This document shows positions 11,666 through 24,123 of a DNA stretch of 64,000 nt, one piece after another. How positions within the stretch are numbered: position 1 is the first letter of the stretch; every line of letters starts with the position of its first letter. The stretch is from Hippophae tibetana (Eukaryota > Streptophyta > Magnoliopsida > Rosales > Elaeagnaceae). The stretch is from contig CM072802.1 of assembly GCA_037013495.1 (NCBI GenBank), positions 60,035,275-60,099,274 of the forward strand, written 5' to 3'. The notes beneath the pieces are model-generated. The model did no database searches. It was not told where the DNA came from and saw only the letters and a list, made by a program, of their open reading frames with translations. Made by a program: the position numbers and the translations under genes.

Positions 11666-13692
11666 GAATTAATTTAATCAACTAAATTAATTATCGACAC
11701 CACCCATAATTGATTTGTTTAATTAATAAAGAATATATAACCCAACCAAATGTGGTATTTATATAAAAATGAGTGAATCAATAAATATCAATTTATATAT
11801 TTAGTAACTTAAAGGATATGAGCAGAAATAATTAACTTAATTATTATATTCATAAATACTCTACTATTATGAATGATAAAAATTTGCATAATTATTTATT
11901 GAATCCATAGCTATGTTTATTTTTTTATGTTATTAGATTGGGAAACATAGAAAATCAAAATAACGTGACATGATTTTTAGGATTTAATTTCGTTTTTAAA
12001 ATCTTAAATAATAAATTAAAACCACATGTATTTCTTCTTTAGATCAATCTTGAGAGTATACTTGACATTTTTTTATAAAATGATTTGTACATTTACGTGA
12101 GTTTTACAAATAAAAAATCAAAATATCTACAAAATCGATATTATTAACCTGATGTCGATTTTGTTCATCAAATAGCTACTATCAATATAGCAAACTTTCA
12201 TTAGGGATATATGAATTGAAACCTTTTTACAAAAAATAGTTTTAAATAAATATAATTTATTTACATTAATCTATATTACATTTATTCTTACATTTTTGTA
12301 TGTATCACCAATGTTATTACGTCACATAAAATTATAATAAAATAAGAAATATATATTTTTATCCAATGTATGGAAAACATTGATGCACATATATTATACA
12401 AAAATATTTTTTAATTATTTCATATAATAAATATTTTAAATATTTGATATTTTTTCAATTATTACAATAAAATGTAATTTTCAAATATTATATAAAATAG
12501 AAAAAAGGAAAAGGAAAAGCTAAAAGAGAAAGTTTTGACTAAAGCTTTCACGATTTAGTCATCGATATTGTAAAAAAAAATACATAATTTGTTTACTTTA
12601 AATTATAAATTTATCTAATATTATATAATTTGATATTTTATTTTAATAATTTTTTTAACATAATTAGAATTCTAAAATTTTAATATTTCTTTGAGTTTTA
12701 ATTTTTGACACATTTTTTATTTTATTTGTCAATCTAATTTTCATATATTTATTTTTATGTTAACATTTATAAATTTTGATATATTTCATTGAACTTTTCA
12801 TTTACTTAGATTAACTTTTAATTTATTAATTAATTTATATATGTATGATTAATTTATTGTTTTTAATTTATCTTTTTATTATGTCGAATAATTTTATTAT
12901 AGAATTATAATGCACTTAATTCAAAGCTTTAGGTTTTTAATAATATAACATGAAAAATTATAATAAATCTTACTAATTTTATATTATAATATCTTTTGAT
13001 TATTAATGTATAAGTCAAGTCTTCGACTTTGTCAAAATAAAAATAAAATATTAAAACTTTAATGGAAGATAAGATAGTAACCGACAAATTCGTAATGGGC
13101 TTTTCGGCCCAGGATATTTACAAATATGGGCCATTTTGCTTAAATGGCAGTAACCATCGTAGTCTAACGATCCACCAAATGAAAAACAGCCATGTAAAAA
13201 ATGGAGAATTTTGACTTGTTATGGAGCGATTCTACTGCAAACTTACATTTTAACGAAAGCCACTCTATGACTTCGTTTTGCTAGACAATAATGCGTTTTT
13301 ATCCTCTTTGTGTTTTCCAGATAGTGTTAAAATTTCATTGTTATTTTTTCTTACCATCCTATTTAAATTATTTTTATTGATAAAATATTTATTTAAACTT
13401 CAATTAATTTATAAAATTATCAATTAATTTAAAAAAAATATATATTTTAATGTTTTTTAGGATATGTCCTAAAATAACATTTATTAAAGCTTCGGAATTT
13501 GAATAATTAAGTCTAAAATAATTTAATCATAATAGTCGGCGTCATCATCATCATTATTATTATTAAGGTTAAATGGGTGCGCTGCCACAAATCTAATGAG
13601 AAAGGGTTGTGTCGAAAAAAAATTCTTCAAAAACAATATACATCAATTGAGTGGCAATAAGAAATGAATTAATTTTGTGTAAAATTCATCTT

Positions 13693-13739
<47 letters not shown>

Positions 13740-13874
13740 CATAAATGGATGTACATAGACATTAATTGATATAATAATAAATGGATGAAAATTTATATAT
13801 TAGACATCAAGGTAATAATATTGTTTCATCCCTCTTTTATATCATTTATTATCAAGTTTATATTGTTTCTTTTT
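11666..13874. other. AT-rich spacer between inverted arms
   Basis: No gene is seen. It holds long A/T runs and a (TA)n microsatellite. A less AT-rich patch near 13080-13300 ('gggcttttcggcccagg', 'gggccattttgc') has no recognisable coding content. Confidence 0.5.
13698..13737. repeat. (TA)n microsatellite
   Basis: About 20 uninterrupted TA units. Such tracts are hypervariable and can extrude cruciforms. Confidence 0.9.
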
Positions 13875-14265
13875 AATTAAGATCTTACATATTTAAATCA
13901 AATAATTATATAAGTAATCATAATTATTTTGATTTAATTATTATATTTTAAAAAAATTATTTTATTAAACTTTTAATTAATCTACTTACTTTAAGATTTA
14001 CTAGTTGATTTGATTTAACAGAGATATGATTTGAATCATCTAGTTAGGATTATTCATTATTAAATCTATTCTAGAACACATACAAACTCTTTGTTTTTTT
14101 GTACTAATCCTTTTGCAATTGATTCGTCAACATATCTGATTAGCGGGAAGCTTATTGAAATGTTGGTATATATACCACTTATGCTAATATTAGAAATTGT
14201 GAAAATAGAGCAGTGTCTTGTAAGTAAGGTATATTTAGATAGCATCATAGGAAAGTTAGCATAAG
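13875..14265 (+). repeat. SIRE-type LTR fragment
   Basis: Matches the second half of the SIRE-like LTRs at 1761-2875 and 8963-10393: shared words include CTAGTTGATTTGATTTAA, GAATCATCTAGTTAGGATTA, TCTAGAACACATAC and GCATAAGACC. No other part of an element is visible next to it, and it ends where inverted arm B begins. Confidence 0.65.
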
Positions 14266-14286
14266 ACCTAATTCATTTTTTCCAAG

Positions 14287-15447
14287 AGAGTGAAAATGAA
14301 CAATTTAAATGTCACATTTAGTGGGGTTAGACATTTTAAACTTTATTCAATGTATCTAAATTAAACATAAGAATTTAGTTATCCGAGTACTAGCTTTCAA
14401 GTTTTTAAACTATTATTAAAAATATGTTGTCAATACATTTTCGAATAATAGTTCTTATAAAAACTTTTGAAAAATAACTTCATTCTAACTACCGAGCAAT
14501 TATGCTAACATATAAAAGAGTACTACTCTAAATCAAATCGGATAATTAAACCTTAATATCTAATTTTCAAATTTAAGTTTGTGATGAAAAATAATATATT
14601 TCTCTCTAAGATCATTAATATAAAATATTGAATAAAAAAATCAATTTATTTTATAATTTTTTTACCTATTTAATATTTTGCAAGCATAACAACGTTATTA
14701 TTGTATCATATTTACAAATAGCCAACTATGTTAAATTTAATAACAAATAAATTAAAATATAACATATAAGAATAGAAGTAAAAATAACTGTAAATAATTC
14801 ATTTTAAAATCATACCTTAAAAGAATCCTTACAGAACTTTGATTCTAATATTATTTCTAGAAAACCTCCAAACGAATTTATATTTCCATTTTTTGAATAA
14901 AAAATTAGAAATATACAAAAGCATAGTCAGTTCTTCTTAAAAAGAGAAGAACTTTAAAACTAAAAAACTAAAAATCTTTCTAGAGAGAGAAGAGTTGACA
15001 TTTTTTGTATGTTTTTTAAAATGGGCGAGAGGGTCCTATCATAGGTAAAGAAAAGACTATAAGAGTGGAAAAAAAATATCTTGAAAATGGGTGTTGGACA
15101 TAGTTCACACAAGTTGGCACGCGTGTGGGTAGAGGTGTACAAGGTTGGGCACAATAGCTAGCGTGCGTGGGAATGTGTGTGGATTCTCAACATGATAGGT
15201 GCTGGCACTTGTGGGACTCGATGGATGCGTATATGACTGGGAATTTTACCCATTTTGTTCAATTTTTACATTTTTTTACTTTTACTAATTTTTTCTCAAC
15301 ATATTTATGATGTATTGTCTCTAGTATTTTTCTTTGAATGAAAATACATAAAAAACAATAAAAATAGCCGTGATTCCGAAAAGACAAATTTATATAAAAA
15401 TATGATAACATCATACAAATATAAATCTATTTTAGTAATTTTTAAGC
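14287..15447 (-). repeat. LTR-like arm B of an inverted pair
   Basis: Inverse complement of 10473-11665. On the minus strand it begins TGATGAGTGCTTAAAAATTAC. Shared blocks include TTTTCGGAATCACGGCTATTTTTATTG, the CCTAT(A/G)A(A/T)AGGA block, the TTAAAGTTCTTCTCTTTTT block and AATTCATTTTAAAAT. Divergence is visible throughout. It adjoins the SIRE-type LTR fragment on its left and decayed gypsy sequence on its right. Confidence 0.6.
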
Positions 15448-16668
15448 ACTCATCACAACCCTAACTAGCTTCTTGCTATTCCTTTAGCAAGCGAAATGGT
15501 AAAAACTTAAAAACTAAAAATTAAAATATTCTAAATCACTTCCGTTGATTGACAAGGTAGAATTTAGCGTATCCAACAAGCCTTTAAATCCCTAGGTTGT
15601 CTAGTAGACGAGTTTAAGTTTCTTGAGAGTTTTCAATAATAATACTCACAAACATTGAACTAAATGTAAAAATTAAAAAGAAATAACAAAAATAAACAAA
15701 TCAAAAAAATATCAAATCAAAAACTAAAATTATAACAAAATAAAAACTTAATAAAATAAAAAATTAACTTAAAAATAAAATAAAATAAAACAAGAAAAAT
15801 AAAACAAAACATAAAAATGTCTCATGCTTTTTAATTTTTTTTATTAACATCATATTATGTTCGTTGTTTATAATATCCAATAATAACATATTGAGAAGTC
15901 TAGAAGAAAGATCATATACAACATTTGTGATGAGGGCTTTGAAACAATCCATTGAAATAATGAATATAGTAATGGTAAATATGAATGATAGGATTGAAGG
16001 ATAAGAAGCCACAATAGCCAATTTACAATAAGGCTTTCCAAATTCCAAGGAACCAGATAGACAAGCCCAAGTAGAGGAAGAGTTTGAAGATGATAATTGA
16101 GAAGATAATGGAGACTTTAAGGAGGAAGAAGAAATGGTATCTATAGGAGGAAGGTATGAAAGTAGGGGAGGTATATAAATGCCACCACCTAGATCACATG
16201 ATAGAGTTTATAGAAATTTAGGAAACATCAAAAATGAAGATGCCACCTATCTAAGGAAAGAATGATCGAGAATTGCACTTTGATTATGCATTAAATTGGT
16301 AGGTTCAATTAATGATTAGTATGAGAAGGAAGCATGAAAGGCCAATTGATAATTAGGAAGATATGAAGGCCACCATGAATACTTTAAGGAAATAGAGGTG
16401 GCAATGATAAAGGCTAATGTAGAGAATGATAAGGAAGCCACACTGGCATGATTTTTAAGTGGGTTTAATTAAGATATTTCAATATTCTAGAACTTCATCA
16501 TTATATGGAGTTATAAGGCATGGTTCACATGGCAATTAAAGTGGAGAAGAAACTAAGAAAAAGTAGTAACTAGATACTACCATCAAAGAAAAGTCTTACT
16601 ATACCAAAGCCAAATCCTACTACACTTGGAAAATCTAATTGGATGAAAGATGAAGGGACGAGTTCCAT

Positions 16669-16917
16669 TTGGGAACTGATGACGAGAATGAAGATGAAGA
16701 AATGCCTACACTAGAGGAAGCTAGTGATGGGGAAATATGCATTGTGGATGGTGGAGCACTTGTGATAAGGATATCCTTAAGTGTTCAAAGAGAAAATATG
16801 TTTCATATGAGGTACCATATGAACAATAAGGTATGTTATATCATTATTGACGAGGAAAGTTGCACCTATGTAGCTAGTATTACCCTATTTGGGAAATTAG
16901 GGTTGCCTATGATTTAA
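16669..16917 (+). mobile_element. Gypsy protease-region remnant
   Basis: An acidic stretch (E-N-E-D-E-E-M-P-T-L-E-E-A-S-D-G-E-I) followed by N-N-K-V-C-Y-I-I-I-D-E-E-S-C-T-Y-V-A-S resembles the chromovirus retropepsin segment, usually V-x-x-x-I-I-D-G-G-S-C. The same region lies at 58070-58720 on the minus strand. Confidence 0.6.
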
Positions 16918-17322
16918 CTCTCTAAACCTTATAAATTGCAATGATTGAATGATAGTGAAGAAGGGAAAATAGGCAAGTATTAGTTTCCTTCTCTATGGGC
17001 ATAAGAATAAATACTATTTTGTGAAAGATGGTAGAAATATTACATTTGCACCCCTTACTCCTAAACAAGATTTTGAAGACCAGCTGAAAATGACAAAAGA
17101 AAAAGAGAAGAGTGGAAAAGAAAAAGAGGAAGATAAGAGTGACAAAAAAGAAATGAGTGAAACAGAAAGAAATTAAGAAAGAATAGTGAAAAGAAAAAAA
17201 AAAGTGAGAAAAAAAGTGAGTTTTATGCAAATGAAAGTGAGATCAAGTGATCTATTCTTGCATAATGGCCCATACTTGTAGATAGGAGTTCTTAGTTCAA
17301 AGAAAGGTAAAAACTCCATTTT

Positions 17323-17945
17323 TTGGTTATAGATAGGTTTTCTAAAATGGCACACTTCATAACATGCCATAAAATTGATGATGTAACTCGTATAACAAAG
17401 TTGTTCTTTAGGGGAAAAGTATTATGTCTGATCGAGATATTAAATTCCTTAGTTACATTTGGAAAAATCTATAGGCTAAGCTCAAGACTAAACTTTTATT
17501 TTCTATTATGTGTCATTCCCAAATTGATGGTCAAACTGAAGTAGTAAATATAATTTTGTCTACTTTGTCAAGAGTTGTGATACAAAAGAACTTGAAAAGC
17601 TGGGAGGATTGTTTGTATTTTGTTAAATTTTTTAATAATAGGAGTGTTAATTCAACCGTTGACCATTCACCTTTTGAAATTGTTTATGGTTTTAATCCAC
17701 TTACTCCTATGGATTTGTTACCTATGGTTATTTCAGAAAGATTTGACTTAAATAATAAAAGAAATTTTGAAATGGTGAAGAAGCTACATGATAGAATTCA
17801 TAAGGATATTGAAAAGAAGAGCATGAAATATGCTTCCAAAGCCAACATAGGATGGAGAAGAGGAATTTTTGAGCTCGATGACTGGGTTTGGGTACACATG
17901 AGAAAAGAAAAGTTTCCTGAAAAAGGACAATCCAAGTTGTAACCA
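17323..17945 (+). mobile_element. Gypsy integrase remnant
   Basis: Shows [16 protein letters not shown], then [19 protein letters not shown], standard landmarks of plant chromovirus integrases. It parallels the integrase of the minus-strand copy at 55628-56155. Fossil, broken. Confidence 0.7.
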
Positions 17946-18779
17946 AGAGAAGATGGAAAATTTCAAATGCTTGAATGCATTAATGACAATGCCTACAAGC
18001 TAGATCTTCCAGGTGAGTATAACATTAGCACTACTTTCAATATTTTTGACATTTCTCCTTTTGATTAAATAGGTGACATGTCTAGGTCGAATGCTTTTAG
18101 AGAGAGAGTGAATTACAAGAATGACAAACCATTATAAATTTGAAGTGGACCCATCACAAGATCAAAGATAAAGTATCTCAAGGAAGCATTAAATGAGCTT
18201 ATTTAAGAATTAAATCACGATAAAAAAGTTCCCCAAATAGAGCACAAGTATGGAGAGAGATATTCAACGAAATAAGAGCAATTATGAATTTTGAAAGTGA
18301 GTCGCAACATGGATCAGTATGAGCCGTGGCATGAAATCCATGGTAAGATTTTGAAATTTATGTAGTAGCATACATACCATGGAAAAGCATAAAGGGCACT
18401 AGGGTTAGACCCTTTCTATTGTCAATTGAGTTGCCAGTTTTTCATCTATACTACGTTATGGATTTGTGGTCGTCATGATCCACATACTTTAATTCGTAAT
18501 TTTCCACATGTCAATTATTTATTTTTTCCTTTCTTAGTGTGTGTGTGTTTGTGTGTATATATTGAGTTATATGTAGAATTTTACCCTACATTTAATACAT
18601 TTTGATAGATGTCAAAGTTAAGAGCTTTATTGTTCTTTGTTCCTCTTTAAATCGACTTATCAAAGGATTTGCAAACCTTGTGGATCCTATTATCTCCTTA
18701 TCTTTAGTGAGTAATATCTAATGTCAAGGTGAGTGTTTTAAATCAGAATATAATTTTTTAAGATATATTTTAATTTGGT

Positions 18780-18990
18780 TGTTGGGTCTTTGTTTATGTG
18801 TCTTGTAGTTCTCAAACCGTATCATGTTTGTTTCTTAGGTTTACATCAGCAGGCCTTTCTTACATTGGACCAGGGTTGTATCTTCAACCTACCACATTGT
18901 CATAAAGTTTCCAATAGATATGGGAACATGAGTAGTACTTGGAGAGCAAAACATGGCCAGAAAAATGCTACACTACAGGTATCCAAATAA
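18780..18990 (+). mobile_element. Tat-like gypsy protease-RT linker remnant
   Basis: A reading of this block gives R-P-F-L-H-W-T-R-V-V-S-S-T-Y-H-I-V-I-K-F-P and then G-E-Q-N-M-A-R, the well-known Tat-lineage segment RPWLHxxxAVxSTYHxxLKFPT...GDQxxAR that joins protease to RT. It marks the remains of a Tat-type element on the + strand in this area. Only this short conserved piece is legible. Confidence 0.6.
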
Positions 18991-19289
18991 ACTAGAATTA
19001 AAAGTCCTGCAACCCAAAATTAGAAAGTGCTTACCCTACTTATTTTGTTTTAATTTAATGTTTTTACAATTTCCATTATTGCAAAACTTAGTGAAATAAA
19101 TTGCCTTAGTTGGCTATATTTCAATTTCTATTCCTAGGATAGTTTCAATTACATTTGAATTCAAAATTATTATTATCAGTAAAGGGAGCAATTAGGATAC
19201 ATATATATTTTTATAAATCAAAGATCCATACTTAGAAGATTCAATAGGATAGAAAGTCTAACATTAAACATAGAAGCAAGGTTGAGTTT

Positions 19290-20110
19290 CCTGGGTTTGA
19301 AAAATTCCAGAGCCTTCAGTGCTCAGAACCCACTTGGGAATGCACCCCTATGAAAGGCAATGAATAAGAAGTAATCCTACAAATGAGTACTACACCTTAG
19401 GGACCAGACTATCGAATGATCTATAGAGGCTGGGTACACTAAGTGACCATAAGGATGCACCCTGATCATAGGCTGTGCCATCTAGGATAAAGCTTGTGTA
19501 AGGAATAGCTTAATTTGGTCTAATCACCTCCTAATTAGTCTTAAACTTTGAAAGGGGCCATAGCTCAAGAGCTTCGCTACCGTAGCATTGAGAAACCCAC
19601 AATATCCCATCGAGGAATGTACCTTTATGAAAACCAGTGAATAAGAAACAACCTAATGAGTAGGCCTGAGTTGCTTAGACTTAAAAAGTCTAGAGCCCTT
19701 ATGCCCAATAAGTGAGCACTGTGCCTTATGGCCCAAGACTTTAGAAGATCAACAAAAGTTGAACACTATAATTTAAAATGAGGATGCACCTAAATCATAG
19801 GTTGTGTAATCCTTCATAAACCTAACGTGAAGATTGATCCCAATCTATGAGTCTTGTTCCCTAGCCCTTAGAGTAACACACACCATAATTGAGTGCAACA
19901 AAAGCCCTAGTATACAACCAAGGAAAACACCTCAACTAAGGAAATGAATAAGAGATATCCTAATAAGTAAGTTATATGGTTTCAAGGCCAAGCCACCAAT
20001 TTTTTGTAAAAGAATAATATGTTAGTTATGTTGTCTAGGCCACACCTAATACCAAGAATTATCTATCAAGTTTTCTATCACCCTAGAATTGGTCATAGAC
20101 TATGTAAAAT
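19290..20110 (+). repeat. Degenerate triple repeat, unit about 280-310 bp
   Basis: Three diverged copies of a block appear in a row. Each holds 'g(a)gaa(t/a)(g/a)(c/t)acc(t/c)' followed by '(c/g)(a/c)(a/g)tgaataag(a)' and 'cctaataag' or 'cctaatgag': near 19336-19400, 19614-19670 and 19921-19980. The first two copies also share 'gaggatgcacc..atcatagg(c/t)tgtg' at about 19450-19480 and 19780-19805. Probably the non-coding 3' part of a Tat-type element; no protein is recognised. Confidence 0.45.
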
Positions 20111-23100
20111 CACTATAGCTCACAAGGCATAGCACCTCAAGTCCTGGAACTACATTAACATTCATGTACCATACTTTGGCTTACAAGGCTTCGGCAAACG
20201 AGATGATAAATCTCTAAAAAAAATAGTAACTAATAACTTCCTTAAGGTGAGAACTATCTCATACTTGGAACACTTGAATAAGTTCAAGTACTCCAAGTAG
20301 AAGGCCTTATAGATTAATGGGCTTAACTAAGCAACTTGGATTAACAAGTTACCCATAACTTAGAAAAATTTCAAATAAAATAAGGCCACGGGGATAAGTT
20401 AAACATCACCCAACTTCAAAGCCACTCGTTTTCTGATGTATCTAAATTAGACTATTAAATATTTAACCTTCGTTTTTTACTTTTTAAAATTTATATTATT
20501 GTAAATATAATTGCAAGTAAAGGTCATTACTCGCAGAGTATTGAAAAATTTTAATTAGTAATTAGTAATTTAAAAATCAAATCTTAAATGTCACAAATCA
20601 AACAAATTGGGTTTTGTTTTGAATTTTTTGTAGAAAAATAAAATAACATACAAGAATAAGAACATAACAAAAAGTTTAAATTTTTAAATTAATAAAAGAA
20701 ACATGTGATTATTGGATTATTTTTGCCACTAAATTACAATTAAATTTATTATGTTATAATTCATTTGGTTTCTAAATCCTAAATTTATTATATAATTTTA
20801 AAATCTTTTTTTATTTTTCTTAATTTTAATTTTAGGGATTTTAGTTCGCCTAAAGTTCTCTACTTTTTCTTGCTTTTCAATTTTCTAACAACTTGATTGT
20901 TAATCAACCTAACTCATGAACAACCTAAAAGTACAAATAGTACATTTAATTAATTTATTGCACTATAATAAAAAAAAGTAATAACTAAATTAGATAAAAT
21001 ACATATCGTTAATAATTTCTAATCTAAGCAATTAATTTCAATTGTAATAAAAATTACAACTTGTTAGTTCAATTACAAAAATTAGCAATTCATACTAACT
21101 TCATAATGTAAAAATGAATATCAAATTAGTTGTACACCTAATTTAAGAATTAGTATGCTTTGACATTCAATTATGAAATTAAACACCCTAAATTATTATT
21201 TAATATGAATTATTGTATGAAAAGCTCAATCAATCCAAATAATCCAAAGATATAAGGTTCTCTATAGTCACCCATTTGAGCACAATTAAGAACCTTATAT
21301 CTTTAAGCCACATTTTATGCCTAACCAATAAGCATTATTGTGACCCTTCACCTTTAGCTTGTATGAAAAAAGAAATGCAATCATGTGTTATGCTATAGAG
21401 TAAGATGAAATGTAATGCATCCTAGAAAAAAAAGAGGGAGAAAGAAAAAAACTCACAACACAATTATCCCTCTAAAGAAAAATAAAAATAAGTTTGGAGG
21501 TGTTATGAAGTTACAAAAAGAAAGTGGAATAAAAGAATATAAAATGAATGATAAGATAAGGTGTATTAAAATATTACGTAAAAGTTTAATTGTCGTTAAA
21601 AATCGCATGATAAGTAGAAAGAAAACTAAGGTGTGGAAAGAGCTTAAATGTCTTTATTTATTTACCCCCATCTAAGCATTACATTAAAAGCATGTAAAGC
21701 CCTTATTGATCTTTAGCTAAGTGGATATTTATATTAGTGGAAAGGGATGTGAAAAATAGACTTATGGAACTTGTTCTAAGATTGAATTGATTAGCATGCT
21801 TATATAGGTTGATTTCATGAGTACATTGGATGAATTCATGTGAAATACACACACACGAATCAATTTGAAAAAAACCTTGCATATCCTTTTATTGATGGAA
21901 CATTGATTGATGGAGATTCTAAGTCATCCAGTGTTTCTCTCATGCCACATGTCACCATCCTATTGGCCAACACTTTTTAATTTCCATTTTTTCATCTCAT
22001 CCCTTGATATGAAGTTGATCTAACGATATAGATTCCATCTTAGCCTAATTTAATCCCTAATTTCTCTAAAATCTCAGAGTCAAAATTACAATTTTTTATC
22101 AGTTTTGAGAGCCAAGAAAAGAGAAAATACAAAAAAAGTTTAAAAAGAGATACAATTTTTTAGGGTTTGAAGTGATACTAAGCTCTACAACCTCACTAAA
22201 TATATGAATAGTAATAATACTTGAACTTTTCAATAGTAAACTTCTCTAACATGCTACTTCAAGAGCACCCAACAACCAAGCAAGGCTCTATAATAATTGG
22301 GTGAAAACTACCTGGGATTGTGCCAAGTCATTCAATAACATCCACATCTTAGGCAAAAACAAGAGTTGTAACCTCGCAAAGGAGTGGATAAACAAAGTAA
22401 CTCTACTAGGGAAAAAGGTTACTCCAAATTATTCTTGGCACCCGAGGCATTGAGACGATAGACTTAGAAATCTAGAACATTGTCCTAATCATGCCCAAGT
22501 AATGGTCAATCATTTGAGAACCTATTAGGTATATTGAAAAATAATGAAGATCACTTCAATCAATGCCTAATTGGCACACAACAATTCCTATTGGGATAGA
22601 AGTGAAGTGTTTGTTACCTAAAGAATTGACCTGCGCTAAATAGGTGCCCGATTGACCCTAATAGATAGAACTAGAAGAATTGCAATGTCAGATGGTACAT
22701 GGGTATCGTCTTATGCAACTCACTACCAACCATTGCCAATTAAACCACCATTGACCAATGAGCACATTCCAGGGGTTTGCCATCCAAAAAGTCATCAGTC
22801 AAGGAGGAGCCAACATTGGATAGTGTGCTAGTGGCTAGGGTGAAGCCGACCAGGGATGGGCTAGCCATGCCTTTTTCTGACCTCCATTTGTCGACCAATA
22901 TTTATTACCCATTCCAATCCTTATCTACATCTGATCTTATACATTCATATATTCGATATGCATCCCTTCATGCGTAGGAAAGTATGGTATGAACGTCATA
23001 GGTGCAAAGTATTTGGATGATGAAAAATAATTATCCTACACAACATGCTAGATAAATGAAGAATAAATGAAGGAAATTAAATGTAAAAACATTAATGAAG

Positions 23101-23607
23101 ATTACCGTGAGAGAATTATTTTGTGTTTCTTCTCCTACCAAATCATTAACTTTGAGAGTTATTATGAATTATTAAAAATGTAAAAGGGTGTGGGCTTATA
23201 TTTATAGAAGCATCGAGCTAATCTCATCCACCTCGCTAAAATCACAATCAATGTTCAATATCACTTAGTTAATCCTAGAGAGATATTAGGCTTAGGATTT
23301 CAGTTTTGAGATTCCCATAAAAATAAGAGAATATTTGAATTTCTATATAAAAATGTTGAGTTCGACATAACTTTCTAACCAAAAGTCCAATTGGAAATCA
23401 GAAGACATCACTAGTAATAGAATGCCATCATGCCTATTTCTAATGGCCATACATGGTGTAAAGTTTTTTTTACTTAGGTAGGTAAAATATCATGCAAGGG
23501 TAATTTCAGTATTGTCATCATAATTGGAAGAAATATTTAGCATAAGTTTTGATAGAAATTAAAAACAGACTTCTAGCCCAAGGGCCAAAAAGTCTGGGGG
23601 CGGAAGT
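20111..23607. other. Repeat-derived interval, no gene seen
   Basis: No convincing coding exon. The + strand ends in a polypurine run (CTGGGGGCGGAAG, about 23594-23606) directly before an LTR, so at least the right part is probably internal sequence of a Tat-type element. A lysine-rich frame at 21415-21675 and a short frame at 22777-22977 resemble no family I know. Confidence 0.4.
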
Positions 23608-24123
23608 TGGGGATAATTTCATACATCCCACGTGGAAATCAAAGTGTGTTTCCAATTAGTAAAAATCCTTATTGGCCAAGCCCAATAAGTACCTAATAAT
23701 CACACAAGTGTGAACGCAATATAATTATCCTAATAGGATAGAGGCTCAATGATTATCCTTTAGTTATCTTAAAGAGATAAAGGTCCAAATACTAACCTTT
23801 TAATTATCTTAAAGGATAACTGAGAAGATAACTAAAGATAGATATCTATAAACAACATATGTCTATAAAAGATAAATATCTACAAAATATAAATATCTAC
23901 AACAGACAGGTATAGCTATATGGTTATTTTTTCCCCTGTATATAGTCACATGTAACATAGTATCATATCTGGTATCATAATAAATAATAATGGCCAATCA
24001 CTCTCTTATCATATAATTGCTAAATCAAGAGTGAGTTCTCAGCTACCTTTCATCTTACAGTTACTATATAAAGGATCATAGGGTCGAAGACCACCCCTCA
24101 CAAGGTGGCCCAAGGTTCTAACA
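23608..24123 (+). repeat. Probable Tat-type LTR
   Basis: About 516 bp from TGGGGATAATTTCATAC to ...GTTCTAACA. It follows a purine-rich CTGGGGGCGGAAG tract and ends with 'gaccacccctcacaaggtgg' plus 'cccaaggttctaaca', a block usual at the 3' end of Tat-lineage LTRs. A TATA-like CTATATAAAGGATC lies at about 24064-24077. A related fragment is at 335-525, where similarity runs past the LTR border, so this LTR has internal-like sequence on both sides. Confidence 0.5.

Larger units (their letters stand above)
15450..18750 (+). mobile_element. Decayed chromovirus-like Ty3/gypsy element
   Basis: Strongly decayed relative of the minus-strand element at 54422-61463. Recognisable parts in order: leader/gag start near 15900-16060, gag near 16250-16560, protease region near 16660-16920, integrase near 17320-17950, and the start of an LTR near 18120. 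The LTR start shares TATAAATT(T/C)..AAGTGGACC.ATCACAAG with the LTR of the minus-strand copy. The coding parts carry many interruptions and not every domain is visible, so this is an old inactive copy. The left boundary is uncertain. Confidence 0.7.

Noticed and set aside
16922-17230. Phe/Ser-rich frames on the minus strand
   Set aside because: Antisense of an A/G-rich gypsy linker.
18840-18981. A block bordered by ...TTTCTTAG and GTATCC that looks like a clean internal exon
   Set aside because: Its other reading frame gives the Tat-type protease-RT linker (STYHIVIKFP), so the splice-like borders are most likely chance within a retroelement remnant.
21415-21675. Lysine-rich 86-codon frame
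   Set aside because: Low-complexity AT-rich composition, no domain and no splice context.
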